DNA of 64,000 nt from Bos javanicus (lineage: Eukaryota > Chordata > Mammalia > Artiodactyla > Bovidae), in contig NC_083869.1 in the NCBI RefSeq assembly GCF_032452875.1, forward strand, positions 124,440,001-124,504,000, written 5' to 3'. Of the stretch, positions 33,960-44,225 are shown piece after piece. Within the stretch, counting starts at the first letter, position 1, and each line of letters starts with the position of its first letter. The notes beneath the pieces were generated by a model. That model had not been told where the DNA came from. It made no database searches and saw nothing but the letters and a program-made list of their open reading frames with translations. The position numbers were made by a program, and so were the translations under genes.

Positions 33960-34337
33960 CAGCAGTCCTCCCTTATCCTCCCTTATCCATAGGGATACCT
34001 TCCAAGACCTCGATGGATGCCTGAAACCGTAGACAGTACCCAAACCAGATAGAACCAAAACCTATATATACATATAAACCTATACATACATACACATACA
34101 TACACACATACACACTAGGTTTTTCCTATACAAACCTATGATAAAGATTAATTTATAAATTAGGCACAGTAAGAGATGAACATCAATAACTAATAATAAA
34201 GTAGATAATTATAAAAGTTAGGTGAATGTGATCTCTCTCTCTCTCTCAAAATACCTTATGCAGGTATTTTCAGGAAGCAGTTGACTGCAGATAATTGAAA
34301 CCACAGAAAGCAAACAGTAGAGAAAGGGAGACTACCG
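33960..34337. mobile_element. Non-autonomous Tigger-like (TcMar) DNA transposon
   Basis: The termini cagcagtcctccctt and the complement of aaagggagactaccg form imperfect inverted repeats. A TA dinucleotide flanks both sides (33958-33959 and 34338-34339), as for Tc1/mariner insertion. The interior has cttccaagacctcgatggat, ataaattaggcacagtaag and gttgactgcagataattg, familiar from mammalian Tigger-type elements. No transposase. Confidence 0.75.
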
Positions 34338-34520
34338 TAGAGGATATGACAAGCTTGCAACTATTAGAAAGGGGTAGATTAGAGTAGACCCTCCTCTGCA
34401 ACTTCAAAATCTATACTTTACTCTCTGTAATACAGGGAGCCATTAAAAGATTTTAAACATGGAAGTACCACAGGAAAAACTGCTTTAAGAGAATCTTCTT
34501 TGGTGAGTGAGTACAGAAGA
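34338..34520 (-). repeat. L2 LINE, continuation
   Basis: cagggagccattaaaagatt and ttaaacatggaagtaccac match the next part of the reverse L2 interrupted at 33959. Confidence 0.5.
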
Positions 34521-34659
34521 TGGGAGAAAACAGAAACAAAGAGACTGGTTGGAAACTCTCAAAACAAGCCAAGATTGAGCCAAGATTGTTGAGACAGAAA
34601 AAGAAGATGGATTCTAAAACTACTGAAAAAAAAAGACAGCATGACAGAGTGGGCTACAA

Positions 34660-34850
34660 CCAGCTGAGAGTCAGAAAAACTACTCACTGGCAACATGGCC
34701 TTTGGCAAATTAACTTTTCTAAGCCTCAGTTTCTCCATATGTAAAAGCTTCACAGTGTTTTACAAGGATTAAATGAGAAAATGTAAATCACTTAGTTCAG
34801 TAATTGCTCTTGGTAAACACTAACTTTATGGTAGCAATTACCATTCATAA
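34660..34850 (+). repeat. MIR SINE
   Basis: gcctttggcaaattaactt, taagcctcagtttctccat and acaaggattaaatgagaa. Confidence 0.75.
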
Positions 34851-35437
34851 AGTAATGTGACCAGGCCTTGATGACTGAATATAAGTCATGAGAGAGAGGA
34901 AATTAGGGTTGATGCACAGGTTTTTACCAAAGCAATAGATGAGAAAAGTACAAATTTAAAAGAAGAAACAGGTTTAAAGTGAAAGATGGTTATTCTGTTT
35001 TTAGACATGTTAAGGAGTCTATAGGACATCCAAAATAGTTCTGAGTTTTCAAAAACAATCCTGAGTGTAAACACAAGTATACATGCTTAACCTTGGGTAT
35101 GTAAACTGATCTACCCAGGATTATAATGAAACATCAGAGAATGCTAAACCTCAATCAGAACTCATAAATCATCTAGTTGAGTCATTCTTAATCTTTTTGT
35201 TATCATGAGAATCTGATGAAAGGTAAAGACCTTCTCCTCAGAAATCTTCAAAAATAAAACTTCCCAATAATTGGTTAAGAACCTCCTGGTCTATTCTCCT
35301 CAAGGAACATGGAAATACAATTTGGCTGTGTTCACTTTTACTGCAAACAAAAGCAAACTCCAAACCCAAACCCAGGTTCTCAATTCCATACGTTTTTTCT
35401 CCACTATTCCAGCAAACTGACATGATCCTCTCAAGCT
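34851..35437. other. Unique intronic sequence
   Basis: Nothing recognised. Confidence 0.4.
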
Positions 35438-35937
35438 ACGACAAACCTAGACAGCATATTAAAAAGCAGAGACATCACTTTGCTGACAAAGGTGTATACA
35501 GGCAAAGCTATGTTTTTTCCAGTAGTCATATATGTGAGAGCTGGATGTGACAGTTGGACCTTAAAGAAGGCTGATCGCCAAAGAATTGATGCTTTTGAAC
35601 TGTGGTGCTGGAGAAGATCTTGATAGTCCTTTGGACTGCAAGATCAAAACAGTCAGTCCTAAAGAAAATCAACCCTGAATATTCACTGGAAGGACTGATG
35701 CTGAAGCTCCAATACTTTGGCCACCTGATGCAAAGAACCAACTCATTGGAAAAGACTCTGATGCTGGGAAAGATTGAGGCAGGAGGAGAAGGAGGCAACA
35801 GAGGATGAGATAGTTGGATGGCATCACCGACTCAATGGACATGAGTTTGAGCAAACTGAAGGACAGGGAAACCTGGTGTGCTGCAGTTCATGGAATCGCA
35901 AAGAATCAAACATGACTTAGCAACTGAACAACAACAA
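35438..35937 (+). mobile_element. BovB LINE 3' end
   Basis: gacaaacctagacagcatat through cttagcaactgaacaacaac. Several small deletions (for example in the ggagatccaaccagtc block). Confidence 0.92.
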
Positions 35938-36484
35938 ATCAGTTATGCAAAGTTAAAACCACACACACATGCAAATTTAGATTTTACTGACTACAGCTTG
36001 TAGCCCTCATCAGGCTTTCTAGATCCATCGGCATTTCCCAATAGTCAATTGTTTCCCATTTGTGCTAAGAGAATAGGCATTAGCACATCGAAAGAAGTAG
36101 AAGCATTGGTTGTGGGTTGTTTTTGCTATTTCCCTTTTCTAAAAAAATGAAAAGCTGTTTTTACTTCTGAAATTTTTCTTCCTAATGAGAACTGATTATT
36201 TCCATGTAAGAGAATCCTATTACAATTTAATTCAATAAATGCTACTACCACCTACCAAGAAGGTACTAAGAACACAAAGATATATAAGAGTCCCAAGGTC
36301 ATCCATTAAAAGCAAAATAAATAAATGCCTAAAACTTTAAGTGAAGGAATAAAAAACACCTTTATTTGTGCCAACATTTATTTAATTTTGCCTAATTAAA
36401 AAAATAAGATATGTGGCAAAAGAGAGTCCCATACTCAACCACTGACAGTTCAACATAGCCTGTGAGCTCAGTCATAAAGACCTT
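35938..36484. other. Unique sequence with a possible L2 remnant
   Basis: 36230-36310 (caataaatgctactaccacct) may be a reverse L2 tail; the rest is unrecognised. Confidence 0.35.
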
Positions 36485-36670
36485 GACTGAGGAGCAATGG
36501 CTCTGCATTTTGACAGATCTGAGATCTAATCCCAGTTATGTTTCCTCTAACTTGGGAACCTGAGAAAATTACCTAACTTCTCTAAACCTGTCATCTCATT
36601 TGAAAAACATTAATGAACTTAGAGAACTGTTGTTAGGACTAAATGAGAAAATACACATTATAGTCAGCTA
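36485..36670 (+). repeat. MIR SINE
   Basis: gagatctaatcccagttatg, aaaattacctaacttctcta and ttaggactaaatgagaaaa. Confidence 0.7.
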
Positions 36671-36872
36671 TCATTCTGATAGAAAACTAGATTAACTTTT
36701 ATATATTACATTTGTAAGTTATATAAATGACAGGTGTCCATATTAGCTGATAAATTCATTCTGCTTCATTAAAGTGGAATCTGCTTTTGTATCTATACTA
36801 TATTACCCACTTTATATGTACACACTTTAATGTATCTAGAGTAGATAGGTTTTATGATATTGTCAAAAGTAT

Positions 36873-37081
36873 GAGTGAGTGAAGTCGTTCAGTCATGCTA
36901 ATTCTTTGCAACCCCATGGATTGTAGCCTACCCAGGCTCCTCCATCCATGGAATTTTCCAGGCAAGAGTACCAGAGTGGACTGCCATTTCCTTCTCCAGA
37001 GGATCTTCCCAATCCAGGGATCGAAACCAGTTCTTCCACATTGCAGGCAGACACTTTACCATCTGAGCCACCAGGGAAGCC
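36873..37081 (-). mobile_element. Bov-tA SINE with 9-bp target-site duplication
   Basis: Full-length. caaaagtat flanks it at 36864-36872 and 37082-37090. Confidence 0.92.
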
Positions 37082-37090
37082 CAAAAGTAT

Positions 37091-37555
37091 AAAGTCAAAA
37101 GTATACTCTCTCTTAAAAATATACTGCTTCAGAATTCAGTACACTTTAACACAGGCTAGCGTGAACAGATTAAGCAGATATCAAAATAACATAAAAACAT
37201 ATAATACCAAATAAAAGAGATAAGATTTCAAAAGATTATCAATTCCAGTTACTGATAAACATAGTATAATATTTATATTTGGAGTTAAACAATGACAGGC
37301 CAGTGGAACAGAGGGGGCCTAATTCTCTCAGGACTAGTCAATATATTTTATTAGGTATCACTAACACACCATTCTTTCCTTTACATGAGAATACAACACA
37401 GAGACTTCTGATTTGCCTTTGGTTAATCATTTATATCAAATAAAACACTGAATTTTTAACTATATCGGTATTGTTAACAGAGAGAAAAGCTGAATAGAAG
37501 TTAATGGCATGCAAAAGCGAATAGCCATTTCTCTTACAGCACATTTCTGGTGGTG
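37091..37555. other. Unique intronic sequence
   Basis: Nothing recognised. Confidence 0.4.
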
Positions 37556-37760
37556 GTTTAGCTGCTAAGTTGTATCCGACTTCTTGCGACCCCATGGACT
37601 GTAGCCTGCCAGGCTCCTCTGTCCATGGGATTTTCCAGGCAAGAATACTGGAGTGTGTTGCCATTTCCTTTTCCAGGGGATCTTCCTGACCCAGGGATTG
37701 AACCCAGGTCTCCTGCACTGCAGGCAGTTTCTTTACCAACTGAGCTATTAGGGGATTCCC
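37556..37760 (-). mobile_element. Bov-tA SINE
   Basis: Full-length, head at the right (complement of aactgagctattaggggatt), abutting an L1 3' region. Confidence 0.9.
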
Positions 37761-38400
37761 TAAGAATATATAAAGAACTCTTACAATTCAACAATGAAAA
37801 GAAAAATAATCCAATTTTAATACGGGCAAAGGATGTGAATAGACAAGTCTCCAAAGAAGGTATACAAATGACCACCAAGTACATGAAAAGATGTTCAACA
37901 TCACTAATGCAACTCAAAACCACAAGGAGATAACACTTCATACCCACGGGGACAGCTACAATAAAAACAATAAAATAAAGAAACAGAAAACACCAAGTGT
38001 TGTTGAGGATGTGGAGAAACTGGTACTCTCACACTTTGCTGGCGGGAAGGTAAAATGGAATAGCCACTGTGAAAAACGGTGCAAAATGTAAAGTGGTGGG
38101 ACCACTGCGGAAAGCAGTGCGGAAGTTCCCTATAAACACCGTTACCATAACTCAGCGCTTCCGTGTATGAACCCAAGAGACCGAAAACATGTTCACACAA
38201 AAACCTGTACATGAATGTTCACAGCAGCATTACTCACAACAGCCAAAAAGCAGAAGCATTCCAAATGTGCATCAACTGAGGAATGGACAAACAGAACATG
38301 GTATGTATATACCTATACAGTGAAATATTATTCAGCAATAAAAAGAAATGAAGTACTGATACATGCTATCACATGGGTGACCCTTGAAAACATTATGTTA
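37761..38400 (+). mobile_element. L1 LINE, ORF2 end and 3' UTR, split by Bov-tA
   Basis: caattcaacaatgaaaagaa, gggcaaaggatgtgaataga, tgttgaggatgtggagaaac, gttcacagcagcattactca and gtgaaatattattcagcaat. Confidence 0.9.
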
Positions 38401-38411
38401 AGTGAAAGAAG

Positions 38412-38610
38412 TGAAGTGAAAGTCGCTCAGTCATGTCCGACTCTTTGCGACCCCATGGACTGTAGCCCCCAAGCTCCTCTGCCCATGGGGATTCTCCAGA
38501 CAAGGATACTACAGTGGGTTGCCACGCACTCCTCCGGGGGATCTTCCCAACCCAGGGATCGAACCCAGGTCTCCCGCATTGCAGGTGGATTCTTTACCAA
38601 CTGAGCCACC
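38412..38610 (-). mobile_element. Bov-tA SINE with 11-bp target-site duplication, nested in L1
   Basis: agtgaaagaag flanks it at 38401-38411 and 38611-38621, and L1 sequence is continuous across it. Confidence 0.95.
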
Positions 38611-38621
38611 AGTGAAAGAAG

Positions 38622-38860
38622 CCAGACACAAAGGCAATGCATTGATAATTCAATTTACATGAACGTCCAGACCAGCAAATTAGTAGAGAAAGAAAGTAGA
38701 TTAATGGTTGCCAGGGGCCTGGGGGGAGAATAGGAAGCGATCACTAATATGTTAAGATGTTTTTTGAGGTGATGAAAATATGCTGGGACTAGATGGTAGT
38801 GATGGTTGTACAACTTTTGACCATATTAAAACCCACAAAATATAATACTTTAAGAGCAAA
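38622..38860 (+). mobile_element. L1 LINE 3' UTR, continuation
   Basis: atggttgccaggggcctggg, gatggtagtgatggttgtac and accatattaaaacccac. Confidence 0.85.
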
Positions 38861-38944
38861 AACCATAACAAAAATGTGTGTGTATATCTATATATATGAC
38901 ACACATAAATGTGTGTGTATATACATTTAACCATAAAGAATACA

Positions 38945-39249
38945 CACACACAATGGAATACTACTCAGCCATAAAGCAGAATTAAATAAAGCCATTTGCA
39001 GCAACATGGATGGACCTAGATATTATACCAGAGATGATTAGTGCAGTAAGTCAGAAAGAGAGATACAGATACCGTAGGGTATCATTTATATGTGGAATCT
39101 AAAATATAATAGAAATGAATCTATCTACAAAACAGAAATAGATTCACAGACACAGAGAACACACGTGTGATTGCCAAGGTAGGAGGTGGAGGAAGGAAGG
39201 ATGGGCGTTTGGGATTAGCAGATGTAAACTGTTGCATATAGGCATAGAA
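38945..39249 (+). mobile_element. Second L1 LINE 3' UTR, split by Bov-tA
   Basis: aatggaatactactcagcca, agcaacatggatggacctag and ctacaaaacagaaatagatt. A GT/TA-rich stretch (38875-38944) separates it from the L1 to its left. Confidence 0.88.
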
Positions 39250-39459
39250 TGTATGCTCGGTCATGTCGGACTCTTTGCAGCCCCGTGGACTGTAGCCCGC
39301 CAGGCTCCTCTGTCCATGGAATTTTCCAGGTAAGAATACTGGAATGAGTTGCCAGTTCCTACTCCAGGGGATCTTTTTGACCCAGGGACTGAACCCACAT
39401 TTCTTGCGTCTCCTGCATTGGCAGGCGGATTCTTTTCCACTGTACCACCTGGGAAGCCC
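39250..39459 (-). mobile_element. Bov-tA SINE nested in L1
   Basis: Full-length; L1 3' UTR sequence lies on both sides. No clean target-site duplication found. Confidence 0.92.
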
Positions 39460-39640
39460 ATTATACATACGATTGATAAATAAAAAGGGCCTATTGTATA
39501 GCACAGGGAACTATATTCAATATCCTGTGATAATCCATAAAATGGAAAAGAATACAAAATATATATATATAAAACTGAGTCACTTTGCTGTACACAAAGT
39601 CACACATTGCAAATCAAAAATATTTCAATAAAATTATATT
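39460..39640 (+). mobile_element. L1 LINE 3' UTR, end
   Basis: tgtatagcacagggaactat and actgagtcactttgctgtac through to an A-rich end. Confidence 0.88.
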
Positions 39641-40389
39641 TTTTCTTCAATATTTTTTATTGGAGGTAAAGTAAGCTTTCCTTGCTAAAAATAATATGTA
39701 ATGCAGAGAATTTAAAACAATGAAAAGCATGAAAAACAATAATTTAAATTATATAAACCCTCACCACATATAACCATTGCTAACATTCTGGTGTATTTCT
39801 TCCTATTTTTTCCTATTCTATGGTATTCTAGTCTACTGATATGTGTCTGTATTGTTGTAAAAGCATTATATTGTTACAATAAACTTTAAGTATTAATATA
39901 GCAGAAGTTCCTCATTTATTATTTCTCAGTTTCTAACCTTTCCTGGCTAGTCTGTTTATTCCTTTAGATGAACCCTAAAATTTTTTCAAGTTATCAAAAT
40001 TCCACTTATATATTTCTCATAATATTAAATTTGTAAATCAATGTTTGGAAAATGACACTTTTACACTATTGGGCCTTTTAACTAAAGTATGCTATATCTC
40101 TCTATTAATGAAAGACATTGTATATCTTCTTTTGTATAAGAAGAACGAATTGATAACAGTTTCCTCTAAAAATTTAAAAGCACTCTCAAGACATACAGAA
40201 CTCCTGGATCTGGATCTGGAAAGGAAGACTCAAACTTGAGTTATGACAGTAATTTGCACGAGTATAAAGCTGAATTTTTTATTTTTCCTTCATGAAAGTA
40301 TGAGTTGAGATAAACATTCATATACATAGCTTTTAAAATTGTATTACACGTTAACACACACGGAAGACACAACTTCAGCAGTCAACAAT
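39641..40389. other. Intronic sequence with an old unassigned repeat
   Basis: 39655-39870 (accattgctaacattctggt, gtatttcttcctattttttc) belongs to a familiar old mammalian repeat that I cannot name. The rest is unique. Confidence 0.4.
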
Positions 40390-40530
40390 GGTACCTCACT
40401 TCATCCTATGAAGTAGACAGAACAGACATTATCCCCATTTTATCAAAAAATATAATCTTAGAGTGTAACACAATCTATTCAAGATCCTAGGATGTTAAAG
40501 CTGGGACTGTAAACCAGGTGCTCTGATTCC
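40390..40530 (-). repeat. MIR SINE
   Basis: Plus strand: gacattatccccattttatc, taaagctgggactgtaaacc and ggtgctctgattcctagac. Confidence 0.7.
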
Positions 40531-40551
40531 TAGACTGGTTTACATTCATTA

Positions 40552-40742
40552 GGGCTTCCCTGGTGGCTCAGCTGATAAAGAATCTGCCTGCAATGTGGGA
40601 GACCCAGGTTCAACCCCTGGGTTGGGAAGATCCCCTGGAGAAGGGAACGGCTACCCATTCCAATACTCTGGCCTGAAGAATTCAATGGACTGTATAGTCC
40701 ATGGGGGTCACAAAGAGTCGGACACGACTGAGAAACTCTCAC
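40552..40742 (+). mobile_element. Bov-tA SINE with 12-bp target-site duplication
   Basis: gggcttccctggtggctcag to gacacgactgagaaactc. ttacattcatta flanks it at 40540-40551 and 40743-40754. Confidence 0.95.
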
Positions 40743-40860
40743 TTACATTCATTAAACTAATGTTCTTTAGCTTTAGTGTGCTACTCTCTCCTTCATTAAA
40801 CAAACCACTCAACCAGTGCAATACATTGTTTATGGGGAAACAGAACTAATCTCCGCATTC

Positions 40861-41173
40861 TTTTCTTTCTTTATTTTGGCTGCGCTGGATCTTCACTGCT
40901 GTGCACACAGGTTTTTCTCTAGTGGCAGGAGCTACTTGCTCTAGTTGTCCCGCACAGGCTTCTCATCGAAGTGGCCTCTCGTTATGGAGCACAGGCTCTC
41001 GGGCCCATGGGCTGTGGTAGTTGCCGCTCCCAGGCTCTAGAGCAGAGGCTCAATAGTTGTGCACAGGCTTAGGTGCTCCACGGCATATGCGATCTCCCCT
41101 GGATCAGGGATCGAATCTGTGTCTCCTGCACTGACAGGTGGATTCTTTACTACTGAACCACCAGGGAAGCCCC
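40861..41173 (-). mobile_element. CHR-2-type SINE, long form
   Basis: ttttggctgcgctggatctt, gtggcctctcgttatggagc, agagcagaggctcaatagtt and accaccagggaagcccc: a nearly full-length long CHR-2 in reverse. Confidence 0.9.
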
Positions 41174-41267
41174 AGCTCATTGTTTTTAATAACTGAACAG
41201 TATTCCACTGTATAAATGTCACAGGTTTTACTCAAAAAGTGCCATACACTTTTTTTAAAAGCAAGGA

Positions 41268-41486
41268 TGCATGTTCAGTTGCTCAGTCATCTCTGACTCT
41301 TAGAGACCCCATGGACTGCAGTCCACCAGGCTCCTCTGTCCATGGGACTTCCCAGGCAAGAATTACTAGAGTGGGTTGCCATTTCCTATTCCAGAGGATC
41401 TTCCCAACCCAGGGATCGAACCCATGTCTCTTGTGTCTTCTGCATCAGCAGGCGGATTCTTTACCACTGCACCACCTGGAACGCCC
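41268..41486 (-). mobile_element. Bov-tA SINE
   Basis: Full-length; gttcagttgctcagtcatct at the left and a degenerate head (accacctggaacgccc) at the right. Confidence 0.9.
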
Positions 41487-42120
41487 TTTTTTAAAGCATT
41501 ACTTTTTTTATATGAAGAAAAAAGTTCTATAATCCCACTGGCTGGATAACACCTGTTGATCCTTAAAAAAAAAAGTAATACTCGAAAACTCAAACAGCAC
41601 AGAAAGAAATTTGCTAGAACTATAACGGTTACTTCCACTATATAAAAGGTTAAGGTAATCAAACTATAGAAAGAAAAGGGTATGAAGAATTGAGGGAATA
41701 GCACAGGTTCATTAACTGTTCACTGAAATTGATTTTTTTTTCCCCATAGTGAAACTGGCTATTTTTAAAGACCCATTCTTAAAACCAACAGCCTGTCATA
41801 AAAATGTTCTTGCTATGTTTCTGTCAGGCAGATTGAGCATTCTTTTCTTCTTTTGCTTTTTTTTTGACAGTCTCTCCATATGCCACGATGACGTCTAAAA
41901 CTACTTCAAACATTCTCTAACTTCCCCTGCACAGCATCCCTCATGGGAAAGGCTTTTACTACATAGTGTGGTTCGACCCCATCAAAACAGGTATGACAGA
42001 CCTAAGGTGCGCCTACAGGGTACATTGCTCACACCAACTCAAGCTTCAGTGCAAAAGTCTCCTAATAGGACTGACATTCCAGATTCAACCACACTCCAAC
42101 CCATTCTTCACACTACATAT
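41487..42120. other. Unique intronic sequence
   Basis: Nothing recognised. Confidence 0.4.
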
Positions 42121-42231
42121 GATCTAGTCTTTCTCAAGCAAAGCTTTCTTCATGTCTTGCTGATAGAATTCTCACTGCTTATTTCAAGGCCAAACTCAAG
42201 TTGCAGCTCTTCCAGGAAGCCTTCCCTAAAC
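42121..42231 (+). repeat. L2 LINE, split by Bov-A2
   Basis: ccaaactcaagttgcagctc and aggaagccttccctaaactc; the 3' part resumes at 42483. Confidence 0.8.
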
Positions 42232-42482
42232 TCTGCTGCTGCTACTGCTGCTAAGTCGCTTCAGTCGTGTCTGACTCTGTGCGACCCCATAGACGGAAGC
42301 CCACCAGGCTCCCCCGTCCCTGGGATTCTCCAGGCAAGAACACTGCAGTGGGTTGCCATTTCCTTCTCCAATGCATGAAAGCGAAAAGTGAAAGTGAAGT
42401 CGCTCAGTCCTGCCCGACTCTTAGCGACCCCATGGACTGCAGCCTACCAGGCTCCTCCGTCCATGGGATTTTCCAGGCAAGC
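42232..42482 (-). mobile_element. Bov-A2 SINE nested in L2
   Basis: Dimer in reverse with the tail complement gctgctgctactgctgc at the left; ends at ttttccaggcaag, losing the last part of the first monomer. Confidence 0.93.
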
Positions 42483-42690
42483 CCTCTGTAATTGCTCTTC
42501 CTCTTTTGGGAATTTAGAGAGCTTGTTTATGTCACAGTATCCAGCAGTTTATTAAATTCTGCTTTGCCCTCTTTATTTCATGAATATTACTAGACTGCAA
42601 ACTCCTTGATGGTGGGGTTTATATCCTAAATGTCATTACCTCCCATAGAGCCTAATCAGAGGAACTGTACAGTAGGCACTCAGTGTTTTT
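42483..42690 (+). repeat. L2 LINE 3' end
   Basis: gactgcaaactccttgatgg and ctgtacagtaggcactcagt. Confidence 0.82.
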
Positions 42691-44044
42691 AGATGATTCT
42701 TCCTGTGAATTACCTTACAGTCACATAAATAGTAAACCTTCACATGTAATTTTCTAATCGTGGAACTCCTAAAGGGTATTTGTAGTTATGTGTTGCATAA
42801 AGGCCGTAGTAGTAATACTGATTGCAACCCAACACAAAGATTAATGTCAAGCAGCTTCCCAAGAGACAAAGAGATCAATCTGTGACAGTTCTATAGTTTC
42901 AAGGAAAAGTTCGTGTTCTTAGATCTGCTGAATAAGCCGGCAGTTATTTACTTTCAGTTCCTCAAAACTAATTTTTCCATACAGCTGTGTTTACTCACAC
43001 CATGGCTCATTTATGCGAGAGGTGTAAAACAGCAAAGCCCAGATCGCTCCCTCTTTTCTCTTCATATTTTCCCTCGCCTTTGTTATTTGCCTTTCTGCGG
43101 CTTGCTAGCCAAAGCTGTAATTAGTACCCCACAGGGATCTATACTTTTCTAATAAAGAACAGCCTACAGCACAATGACATTGTATACACACACAGCCATG
43201 TGTGTTCTTAACAAATTAGGAATATTTTGCACATGCAAGACTTCAGTAGCTGAATGGGAACGTTTTACACAGCAGCTGCAACTGACTCACAACACTGACA
43301 GCAGATTGATGCATCCCTTTCTCTTACCCTATACACATCTAATTTCAAGGAGGGACTCATTTTACTTGAGACAAAGCAAAATTATGAATACAGGTCCTAA
43401 AGCAATCCTTAATAAAGTTACCTAAGATTTGTTGAGAAAATTGCTTCTCAAGTTACAACAAAAGTTATAGTATTTGTTACTTACCAGTTTTCTGTGATTT
43501 TCCTGCAAAGTCATAGTTTTCAGTCAATCTGATTGATCGGTGCTTAAGACAGTTACACAGACAACATATACAAGCAGGATCTCTGGACCTTGTTTACAGT
43601 CCCATCACTGCCCAGTCCCCTCTGACTCCCACCCAGCGTCACTGTTCAGTCTTCTCTGCAGCTTGTCATTAACCTTGTCAAATTCCGAGCCACACCCATT
43701 CAGAAAATGGAGGAGAGCCAAGCAGCAAAATAAATCATCAGATTTTAAAGAACAAAACAACAACAACTCACTTCTTAACATTTAATTTACAAGTAGAAAT
43801 AGGAAGAAAAGATTTGCCCCTTTTTCCCTTATGGCAATAGGAATGAAAATTCCTTCATTCTTGTACAAACTCCCATTTTAACTGGTCTGTGAGCCTGCAC
43901 TAGCAAGTGCTGTTAATAATAAAAAATAATAACCAATTTTATTGAAAGTAAAGGCCCCATGGGCTGTTGGAAGCTTTGAAGTTTATAAGACGTTCAAAAA
44001 GCCACTATTGCCTGTAGACTAAATAATGACTCCCATATATATTG
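42691..44044. other. Repeat-poor intronic island
   Basis: About 1.35 kb without recognisable repeats, unusual here. It contains the speculative 5' exon near 43.49 kb. Open frames in it show no protein family. Confidence 0.5.
43485..43560 (-). other. Speculative alternative 5' exon upstream of EPB41 exon 2
   Basis: Seen: on the minus strand, CTG|gtaagtaac is a near-consensus splice donor at 43484. Eighteen bases before it lies an acceptor-like actttgcag|GA at 43502, preceded by branch-like gattgactga. The surrounding 42.67-44.04 kb is free of recognisable repeats. CACCC-type boxes lie upstream in gene sense (plus strand near 43625 and 43692). Known: EPB41 has alternative noncoding first exons far upstream, one with an internal acceptor used in a two-step 'intrasplicing' reaction. 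Inference: this could be such an exon. The upstream edge is arbitrary and there is no transcript evidence. Confidence 0.25.
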
Positions 44045-44225
44045 GTAGTTGCTCAGTTGTGTCTGACTCTTTGCGACCCATGGACTGTAGCCCACCAGGC
44101 TCCTCTGCTTACAGAATTCTTCAGGCAAGAATACTGGAGTGGGTTGACATTTCCTTCTCCAGGGGATCTTTCCAAATCAGGGATCGAACCCAGGTCTCCT
44201 GCATCTGAGCCACCTGGGAAGCCCC
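44045..44225 (-). mobile_element. Bov-tA SINE
   Basis: Head partly deleted (gcatctgagccacctgggaa); atatatatt occurs on both flanks as a possible short duplication. Confidence 0.9.

Noticed and set aside
37558..37947. Open frame of 129 codons
   Set aside because: Built from a Bov-tA and the antisense of an L1 3' region.
41968..42378. Open frame of 136 codons
   Set aside because: Runs through L2 and a reverse Bov-A2; no protein family features.
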